Positions 15,914 to 21,809 of a stretch of 21,809 bases of DNA are shown one piece after another (position 1 is the first letter of the stretch; every line of letters starts with the position of its first letter). This DNA comes from Symbiodinium natans (lineage: Eukaryota > Sar > Dinophyceae > Suessiales > Symbiodiniaceae). Both the position numbers and the translations under genes were made by a program. The stretch covers positions 64,001 to 85,809 of the forward strand of contig CAJNDS010000703.1 in NCBI GenBank assembly GCA_905221605.1, given 5' to 3'. The notes below the pieces were generated by a model. It ran no database searches and was not told where the DNA came from. It saw nothing but the letters and a program-made list of their open reading frames with translations.

Positions 15914-16171
15914 TTGCGATCGTGCGGCGTGGTCACGGGATTATTCTTTGATGACTGGGGGTCTCTTGTTTTGCTGCCCTCGAGTCCACACCGTGGTACC
16001 TTTCAAGGCATTAATCCTCCCGACTATCAAAACGCGAGTCTCCATCTTGACAGCTTCCTTTCCAAAACGGTCAAAAGCAGGATGTTGGAATCCTCCAGTG
16101 CCAGGCCATATCCATCGGATATCATTCCAAAGGGGATGATTCGGAGAAGTTTGACAAGGCAAGGCTGCTAG
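15914..16171 (+). CDS. Exon-like ORF, 85 codons, unknown
   Basis: The frame is open from TTG 15914 and reads through FFDDWGSLVLLPSSPHRGTF, INPPDYQNASLHLDSFLS and ARPYPSDIIPKGMIRRSL to a stop at 16169. It has a balanced composition without low complexity. A minus-strand ATG frame (15941-16306) overlaps it and is also fairly protein-like, so the strand is uncertain. An AG|G at 15835-15837 just upstream, inside the partial foldback end, opens another plausible frame (IVDVAEFVPARGVVVVLRPG). No family is recognised. Confidence 0.3.
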   Translation: MRSCGVVTGLFFDDWGSLVLLPSSPHRGTFQGINPPDYQNASLHLDSFLSKTVKSRMLESSSARPYPSDIIPKGMIRRSLTRQGC

Positions 16172-16568
16172 CATTGGTGTTGGTATTGAGGGTCTGAGGT
16201 TCGACCCAGTTTTCGCATCTGCCCTTTCTGTGTTTTGAGGTCTTCGAGACAGCGGGGTAGTCTTAACTTGTCCCTTCAAACTCAGAATATAAACAGGCAA
16301 GTCCAAGCTTGGAACCCAGGGTAAGGGTTGAGTCCTCTCACACCCCCAGCCTCCACCGTTAAGGGGTTTGAGGCCGAACCCAGCAGTAATTTATTTCCTC
16401 CCTAAGCCCTTGAACCCAAGCTTGACCCCTAGAATTTCCAGGCCCCGGTCTCGGATGACCATGGCCCGGTAGGGTGATGTTTGATAAAGAAAAAGGCTCT
16501 GGCCCTTGGAAGCTCTGTTGGTATCCTAAACAAGCCGAAACCCAGAACTCCCCAAGCTTGGCATCCAG
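16172..16568. other. No recognised gene
   Basis: A GGTTCGACCC box at 16197 resembles a tRNA B box, but no matching acceptor stem or A box is found. The remainder has only short frames. Confidence 0.4.
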
Positions 16569-16622
16569 GCCTTTGAGACCAACGATCTGAAAGCTTTCGT
16601 GGAGCTGCTCTCATCCCAACAG
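16569..16622 (+). CDS. Exon-like segment with GC donor
   Basis: CATCCAG|GCC and CAACAG|GCAATT bound exactly 54 bases in phase 0 at both ends, reading AFETNDLKAFVELLSSQQ. It has the G-flanked GC donor and AG|G acceptor seen in the pseudouridine synthase gene, and an amphipathic helix-like peptide. This is a good exon candidate of an unidentified + strand gene. Confidence 0.4.
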
Positions 16623-16711
16623 GCAATTTTTCCAGCAACGAAGTTGACAAGTTGACATCAGGATGCTAAGCCCCTGAACACGAAATGCTAAAGGCCTAAA
16701 GGCCTTGGTTT

Positions 16712-16821
16712 AGAGTGTTCCTGCATGTGGACTCGGGTTGCATTGCGGGTGGTGCAGTGAAGGAGCGGCGCACGGAGCTGGTCGCACAATTGTATGTGTT
16801 GGAGTGGCAGGGCATGGTGCA
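16712..16821 (+). CDS. Exon-like segment, unknown
   Basis: The frame reads VFLHVDSGCIAGGAVKERRT then ELVAQLYVLEWQG after TTTAG at 16708-16712, with a GC donor possible near 16820. It sits about 90 bases downstream of the exon-like segment 16569-16622 on the same strand, but the two could not be joined against any family. Confidence 0.28.
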
Positions 16822-17206
16822 TACGTGATTCTTTGGCATGCATGTCTTCCCAAGCATGGAAGCCCCGCAGTGACATCATGCGTGTGAGGGACAGGGTTAG
16901 GGATGATCAAAGATGGTTAGGATTTTGGTATTGTTTGAGTTGGCATTTTGGGGTGTTGAGTTTCGGGCCTGTCCTTGAAGGCTGATGAGCTTAGTTGAAA
17001 GCCGCGAGACTTCCTTTTGTAACGGAAACAATCCTGAAGCCGAACCTGCCCGGAGGCCCTAAGGCCTACACACCAAGTCCTAAACTCAAAAAGCCCTGAG
17101 CCGACTGATCTCGGGCAGGCCATCGAGTGAAAGCCCCAGTCAGAATGCACAGACAGCCTACAGTCGGCTTGCGCTCAGTTGGGATACATGTGGAAGCCCT
17201 GGGCAA

Positions 17207-17432
17207 ATGAACAGTCTTGGGTGTCATGGCTCAGAGCTTGAAACTGCAAACCAAGCTCCCAACGCAGCTGCAAGTCCAAAACCCTGGACGTCACAACAGC
17301 GTGCAGTTGAAGCACTTGCTCCAAGGTCCTTTGACGAGCGCATGCACCCCTGGGCGGAAGATCCCAAAACAGCTGGTGCCCAAGATTCGGGTGGGCAGTT
17401 CAATGTGGGCTTTGGGCCGCACTTTCTACATC
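17207..17432 (+). CDS. Hypothetical ORF with ATG start
   Basis: ATG at 17207 opens MNSLGCHGSELETANQAPNA and continues through polar, Pro/Ser/Gln-rich sequence to ...GPHFLHH, where CAT|GCAAGT (17433) would be a GC donor in phase 0; the frame itself stays open to 17518. A second frame (17217-17576) overlaps it. The composition suggests a disordered N-terminal region. No family is recognised. Confidence 0.27.
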
Positions 17433-17572
17433 ATGCAAGTACGTCTCAGGGGTCTCAGTCTGGGGATGGGGCGGCTGGGCGGGGGGGGCGGCGTGGCACC
17501 ATTGCATGGAACTACTGAGGTCCGGCCAACTTACGACCAGATGCTTTTCAGATTTTTATCATTTGTAGAAAG

Positions 17573-17914
17573 GTGACTTCTCCTAGGAAATCCCCCAAAT
17601 CCACAGGTTGTGCTGTATTTTTGACCCTTGGTAGGGAACTGTCTCTTTTCGGGAACATGGGCTTTGGGCTTTCTCAACAAAGACCTGGAAAACCAAAACG
17701 ACTGCAGAGGACTGGTGTTGGGAATTTGTGTGACGATTGGACATCAGTGTTCATTCGCTCGTCGTCTGACACTCTCACGTTCTTGTTCGCTCTTCTGATG
17801 CTCTTGTGGTGCGCCCGAACCCCACTCTGCTCAGAGCGGGAAAGAAATAAGATCCCCCAAAGCCCATTGTTGGAGAAGCCACCCAACCTCCTTCGACTCG
17901 AGATGGCTGAATAG
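17573..17914 (+). CDS. Hypothetical ORF with one hydrophobic segment
   Basis: A non-ATG frame of 113 codons; the clearest part reads NLCDDWTSVFIRSSSD, then a hydrophobic stretch TLTFLFALLMLLWC, then basic and polar residues. It could be a single membrane segment. A minus-strand ATG frame (17674-17928) overlaps it. Unassigned. Confidence 0.22.
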   Translation: MTSPRKSPKSTGCAVFLTLGRELSLFGNMGFGLSQQRPGKPKRLQRTGVGNLCDDWTSVFIRSSSDTLTFLFALLMLLWCARTPLCSERERNKIPQSPLLEKPPNLLRLEMAE

Positions 17915-18002
17915 CCACGTCTAGGCAATCATGCATAAACCCGAGACCCCGCAATCTCTCAAACATCCACTCTTTCAACGAACACTTATAAACAACTGAC
18001 AG

Positions 18003-18080
18003 GTGGGTGCACTGGCGGGCACTCAGCTAGCTATTCTTGCGTCTGCAGCCGAGAAAGCAGAGGCGGGACCTTCTGGACTT
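18003..18080 (+). CDS. Exon-like Ala-rich segment
   Basis: TGACAG|GTG opens 26 codons reading VGALAGTQLAILASAAEKAE and GPSGL before a stop at 18081. It has an AG|G acceptor and helix-like Ala/Leu composition, and the telomere-like repeat follows directly (18085). It may be a terminal exon or the start of a longer one with a donor inside. No family is recognised. Confidence 0.3.
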
Positions 18081-18084
18081 TAGT

Positions 18085-18113
18085 AGAGGGTTTAGGGTTT
18101 AGGGTTTAGGGTG
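18085..18113 (+). repeat. TTTAGGG units
   Basis: Three perfect TTTAGGG heptamers in a row, sense to the likely gene direction. Confidence 0.93.
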
Positions 18114-18247
18114 CTCTCCGCCAAGAAGGAACCGGCGTCTTTGAAAGCTATTCGTCAAGACATCTGCATGCGGTTCGGGGCGGGTGGTTTTGTGGTTTTG
18201 GCGTCTCAGCTTTGAGTCCCACTTTGGGCAGTCGACCCCCTTGAAAA

Positions 18248-18607
18248 TCAAAAGCAAAAACCGTGAGCCCCCATGAACTTCCGACCTGAGTACCATTGCC
18301 GGAAACTTAGCAGTATCACTGTATTCAAGCCTAAGGCCACCTGCAACGCAGACCTAGATCTCCAAACCACGTAAATGCATGCACCCCAGTATTCTAACTC
18401 TGTAGTAGATCTTCCGGCTTGGCTTCCGAAAGGTGCATTCAACACGAGGCCCTGTAATTTGAAAGTACCTGTTGCCTGTGCAAGGCCAGCAAACAGATCA
18501 AGGATGACATCCGAAAGGCCGAGTCCTGCGCTTGCACCCATGACCCCAGAAATGCGACCTGCGCTACTTGCACTTGTGAACAGAGATGGGCTGAAAGGCT
18601 GCATCAA
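18248..18607 (-). CDS. Hypothetical minus-strand ORF, 119 codons
   Basis: Minus-strand ATG frame (MMQPFSPSLFTSASS...), Gly/Ala/Leu/Ser-rich, containing LGLSDVILDLFAGLAQATGT. The opposite frame (18375-18647 +, ATG start) is Pro/Arg-rich and less protein-like. GT at the TGGG|GTGCATG position would end a minus-strand exon. There is no family match, and an antisense artefact of an unseen + exon cannot be excluded. Confidence 0.3.
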   Translation of the reverse strand: MMQPFSPSLFTSASSAGRISGVMGASAGLGLSDVILDLFAGLAQATGTFKLQGLVLNAPFGSQAGRSTTELEYWGACIYVVWRSRSALQVALGLNTVILLSFRQWYSGRKFMGAHGFCF

Positions 18608-18692
18608 ACCACTAAGCCCGCAACGCAGCTGGAGCTTAGAATTTTGAGGTTGCAGGCTTCACCTGCAGCAACACTGCTGGAACAGCGTCGGC

Positions 18693-18998
18693 ATGCACAT
18701 CTTGTTGAAGTGGCTTTGGTTCAAGTTTCAGACCTGGTTTGCTAGCGGGCGGGAAGAAGAAGGAGACCTGCATCAGAATTCTCGTCATCCAGAAATTTCC
18801 AAAGGAGAAAGTTTTCGTTGGGTTTGCCATTTGCCGTTTCCGTTTTTTGCTTTAGCCTTCGTTCCCCATCCGATTTTGGCATTTTTGTTGACGGCTCACC
18901 CCTTCACAGGAAGCGCAGCTTTGTCCCGGGAAGGGCTGCAACACAGTTCAAAACCAAGGGTTGAGAATGCATGCCAGCGAGGTTTCTTGTTTCCGTGA
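18693..18998 (+). CDS. Open frame, unknown
   Basis: An ATG-started 101-codon frame (MHILLKWLWFKFQTWF...). The first half is mixed and the middle is hydrophobic and Phe-rich. Minus-strand frames (18636-18830, 18896-19222) compete with it, so the strand and reality of the frame are unsure. Confidence 0.17.
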   Translation: MHILLKWLWFKFQTWFASGREEEGDLHQNSRHPEISKGESFRWVCHLPFPFFALAFVPHPILAFLLTAHPFTGSAALSREGLQHSSKPRVENACQRGFLFP

Positions 18999-19082
18999 AA
19001 CAAATCCTGCATTCTGTTTCGACGTGTACCTTGGGATTTTTCGCCTAATACTCCAACACCATGGGATGAGCACCCTTCTTGA

Positions 19083-19166
19083 CGCGAGAAGGGCCTGAGA
19101 GGCAGGCAGAACGAGGCCCGTCGGGCGGACCTTGACATCAAGAAAAGCATTGTGGGCGATAGCTCA
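19083..19166 (+). CDS. Exon-like charged segment
   Basis: After TGA at 19080 the frame reads REKGLRGRQNEARRADLDIK followed by KSIVGDSS. It is highly charged and coiled-coil-like. GCGAG at 19084-19088 could be an acceptor and ATT|GTGGGC or GTGG|GC a donor. Another + frame (19132-19491) continues with RKALWAIAHEKKLLRASERM, also coding-like. No family is recognised. Confidence 0.28.
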
Positions 19167-19374
19167 TGAAAAGAAGTTGCTGCGTGCCAGTGAACGAATG
19201 CTATTGCAGCATTCTCAAGCATTGCAACTGGAGCCGTCGCCCTACCCAGTTCCGATTGCAGTTATCCTTCAGTTTGACAGGCCATGGCCACGCTTTCTCT
19301 TTCCTTGTCCTTTGCTTTCTGCTGTTCTCATTGTTCCGCTTTCGGCTGATGCTTGTTCATCAAGGCCGGCACAG

Positions 19375-19434
19375 GTAGCTCATCTTCGATTGGCGGAAGA
19401 CTTTGTCGTGCCCCGGCGATATGTACCCTTCCGG
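19375..19434 (+). CDS. Exon-like segment with GC donor
   Basis: GCACAG|GTA and TTCCGG|GCTATG bound 60 bases in phase 0 at both ends, reading VAHLRLAEDFVVPRRYVPFR. These are the same splice signals as the pseudouridine synthase gene, on the same strand. The parent protein is unknown. Confidence 0.35.
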
Positions 19435-19493
19435 GCTATGAGACCCAGTAGCCTTCTTTCTTCCTCATCGCGGTGTCCCTCATCCGCTTGATC

Positions 19494-19739
19494 TTACATT
19501 CGATGTGACGTGTAGACTATGTGCGTCTTATCCAAGTTCTCAACAGTTTTCCTGACCAAACTCGCTTGCTCTTTGGCTCCTTTTGCTGGCCAACGCTTCT
19601 CCTTTCTCGCCATTGCTTGACGCAAGAAGTTCATCCTTTCAGGGTGTGGGCAAGACACGTGACCCAATTCCTCGGCAGCTTCTTCTGTCCAGCCCCGCGT
19701 GTTGTTTCCAATTTGTCCTTTTGGTCGAGAATCCCCCAC
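19494..19739 (-). CDS. Hypothetical minus-strand ORF, 81 codons
   Basis: A GTG-opened minus-strand frame with a charged, coding-like composition: RGWTEEAAEELGHVSCPHPE, then RQAMARKEKRW and LVRKTVENLDKTHIVYTS. The + frames opposite are Cys/Phe/Pro-rich and less convincing. If real, it is an exon opposite to the neighbouring + strand candidates. No family is recognised. Confidence 0.33.
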   Translation of the reverse strand: MGDSRPKGQIGNNTRGWTEEAAEELGHVSCPHPERMNFLRQAMARKEKRWPAKGAKEQASLVRKTVENLDKTHIVYTSHRM

Positions 19740-19839
19740 GCTATGCGCTGGAAGATACCTGGCCCTCCTGCATGTGGCCTGTGGAACCCTCTAGCCGCTG
19801 CTATGACTCGAGGTGCTGCGCCCCGCCGGAAAGGCTTAG

Positions 19840-19968
19840 TGGCAAACGTGGGCAACCCTTTTCGGTGTGGACAATAACGTTTTCGATCACGAACTATTTG
19901 TGCTCAACGAGCATAGCTCGATGAAGCATCCTCTGCCGAGCGCATGTTCGTGGGGGACCCGCATGCAC
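19840..19968 (+). CDS. Exon-like segment, unknown
   Basis: Open after TAG at 19837, reading LFGVDNNVFDHELFVLNEHS then MKHPLPSACSWG to a stop at 19969. There is no ATG near the 5' end. It is the only frame across this stretch with coding-like composition. Unassigned. Confidence 0.22.
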
Positions 19969-20030
19969 TAAATAGTCTTCGCGTCAGATCCACTCCAATG
20001 AATGCCCTCGGCCATTCTTGATCGCCATAC

Positions 20031-20168
20031 ATGCCTCTGCCAGCGTTGGTTGCAATCTTTATTGATTATTTGTTATTTTGGTGGGTGCACCAACGCAAGG
20101 CTTTTTCAATGAGGCACAAAAACCACGAGTATTGGAAGAAGAACGAGCCCAAGAGCGCCGGAGTGTGA
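20031..20168 (+). CDS. Small ORF: putative single-pass membrane peptide
   Basis: ATG opens 45 codons: MPLPALVAIFIDYLLFWWV, a membrane-length hydrophobic stretch, then a basic tail (HQRKAFSMRHKNHEYWKKNE). The layout resembles small organellar membrane subunits, though I recognise none. GGA|GTGTGAGC at 20163 is a possible phase-0 GT donor that would join to the armadillo exon at 20277, so this could be a first exon instead. A minus-strand frame overlaps (20066-20356). Confidence 0.33.
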   Translation: MPLPALVAIFIDYLLFWWVHQRKAFSMRHKNHEYWKKNEPKSAGV

Positions 20169-20276
20169 GCGATCAGCCCCTGAAAAGCCCCAAGAGCCCA
20201 AAAGCGCGGGATAACGTAGCCCATGTTGTATACGTCGCGCCCTATTTCGCGCCCTTGGGTTCCGCCTGGAGCACAG

Positions 20277-20324
20277 GCTGGTGCGATTCCTCCTTTGGTC
20301 GAGTTCCTCAAGTCCGACCAGAAC
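20277..20324 (+). CDS. Armadillo-repeat exon
   Basis: GCACAG|GCT opens AGAIPPLVEFLKSDQN, the classic start of an armadillo (ARM) repeat (GaIppLVeLLks). The open frame continues to 20372, but the ARM fold is best continued by the exon at 20936 if this exon ends AAC|GACTGC, a GA donor in phase 0. GC (20328) and GT donors lie further on, so the 3' end is not certain. ARM repeats form superhelical protein-binding scaffolds. Confidence 0.55.
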
Positions 20325-20935
20325 GACTGCTCCGGGCTTCCTCCAGAGACCAACAAGTTGTTGGGGTGTGCTTAGATGTTCATAGTTTCAAAACTCCAAG
20401 GTTTTATGGTGTAGCAAGTATTCAGGGTTGACATGTTGAGAATGGCATGCTGTATCAGATTTCGTTCAAAGACACTAAAGGCTAAAGGTCCTACGTGGAC
20501 GATCATCTCTGTGAATCCTGGCAACATTGGGTTCGGGGGCTGGTTCTAGAGGCTCGTGGTTGCTAGCTCGCAAGCATGGGGGCAGCTGAGAGCACGGAAA
20601 ACGCAGAGAAACTGTGAGTGATCCCGACAAATTGAAGGGAAAGCCTTTGAAGGGAAAGCCCCCGCCCGCGGTAAAAATATTCCACTGTTCGATAACATTG
20701 TATCGTCAGAGGCACCGATGTTACCAGACATTCTTGATGTTCGTTCAGTTGGGCCAACGTGTGTTGGGGCATCGATCGGAACTCACAGATACTTCGTTGT
20801 TTTTGCAGACTGCAGGGTCTGAGGTTCTGAACTTTCAGGCACGGCAACCTTAACACGTGAAACAAATTTGCATAATTCAAGGCTTGAATCCTGAATTGCA
20901 TGCCCGACATTCCAGCCCTGCAGCAAAAGCCGCAG

Positions 20936-21013
20936 GACCGTGTGCAGACTGCCGTGGTCGCCCTCAGCTTTCTGACCGAAGCCTGCCTGCACATTCAGCT
21001 TTCACACCGGGGG
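20936..21013 (+). CDS. Armadillo-repeat exon, second
   Basis: CGCAG|GAC and CGGGGG|GC bound 78 bases, phase 0 at both ends, reading DRVQTAVVALSFLTEACLHI then QLSHRG. This supplies the helix-2/helix-3 part of an ARM repeat (vq..A..aL..Lt......i...G). Joined to 20277-20324 it gives ...FLKSDQN/DRVQTAV, a nearly complete repeat. The next exon would lie beyond the right edge or within the microsatellite-rich DNA. Confidence 0.5.
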
Positions 21014-21059
21014 GCGGATCAGGGGCTCACAGTTTAGGATGGCCAAATGTGTGCATGCA

Positions 21060-21296
21060 TGCGTCCGTGCGTCAGTGTGCCCTCTGTGCCTCTGTGCCCT
21101 CTGTACCTCTGCGCGTCTGCGCGTGCAACTGTGCGCGAAAGCATGTGCGAATCTGCGTCTCGGTCTGTGCGTGCGTTCGTGCGTGCGTTCGTGCGTGTGT
21201 GTTCGTGCGCGTGCGTGCGGGCGGGCGCGCGGGTGTTCGTGGGCGCGTGCGTTCGTGCATTTCGTGCGCGTGCGTTCGTGCGCGTGCGTGCGTTCT
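21060..21296. repeat. GTGC/GTTC-rich simple repeat
   Basis: Alternating purine-pyrimidine units (GTGCGTGC, GTGCGTTC, CCTCTGTG) grade into the (TG)n tract. The minus-strand Thr/Arg/His frame here is an artefact. Confidence 0.9.

Positions 21297-21809
<513 letters not shown>

Noticed and set aside
16190-16210. tRNA B box (GGTTCGACCC)
   Set aside because: No A box at the right distance and no pairing acceptor stem.
20576-20613. Possible first exon MGAAESTENAEKL ending at GTGAGT
   Set aside because: Good donor, but it lies within the probable intron between the two armadillo exons and is only 12 codons plus two bases; kept as a note, not called.

Overview
The window reads as nuclear DNA from a eukaryotic microbe, most likely a dinoflagellate. 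No prokaryotic gene layout is visible. Protein-coding signal is broken into short exons separated by introns of about 130-1000 bases. In the one gene whose exon chain can be followed end to end, 10 of 12 mapped introns start with GC rather than GT, and all 13 acceptors read AG|G. Abundant GC donors (and occasional GA donors) with a G after the acceptor are known for dinoflagellates. Plant/alveolate-type telomere-like heptamers (TTTAGGG and variants) are scattered through the whole window. The organism call is an inference.

Left part (1-5450): telomere-like degenerate sequence with a few exon-like frames, then a leucine-rich-repeat (LRR) protein segment on + (2439-3458). It ends in an Asn-rich tail that runs into a consensus splice donor, followed directly by a 250-base telomere-like array (3467-3717). 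After this come further exon-like frames, a composite minisatellite with a 28-G run (4870-5254) and a foldback element.

Middle (5686-12551): one + strand gene for an RluA-family RNA pseudouridine synthase, rebuilt exon by exon from conserved motifs and codon phase: KPAGWH, HRLDQGTSG with the catalytic Asp, QRDYVCL, TGRTHQIRVHL, PLVGD, FLHK, TGEP and the C-terminal helix. From 7750 to the stop the 12 exons add up to 275 in-phase codons including the stop. The introns hold the telomere-like repeats and three of the four full foldback (MITE-like) elements.

Right part (12600-21809): a TACTGGG-heptamer minisatellite, several + strand exon-like segments with the same splice signals, some long minus-strand frames of uncertain reality, and two + strand armadillo-repeat exons (20277-20324, 20936-21013) that appear to start a gene running off the window. 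The end is a long (TG)n/(GTTT)n microsatellite. Most recognised coding signal is on the + strand, as expected for the unidirectional gene clusters of dinoflagellates. No tRNA, rRNA, CRISPR array, transposase or reverse transcriptase was recognised.
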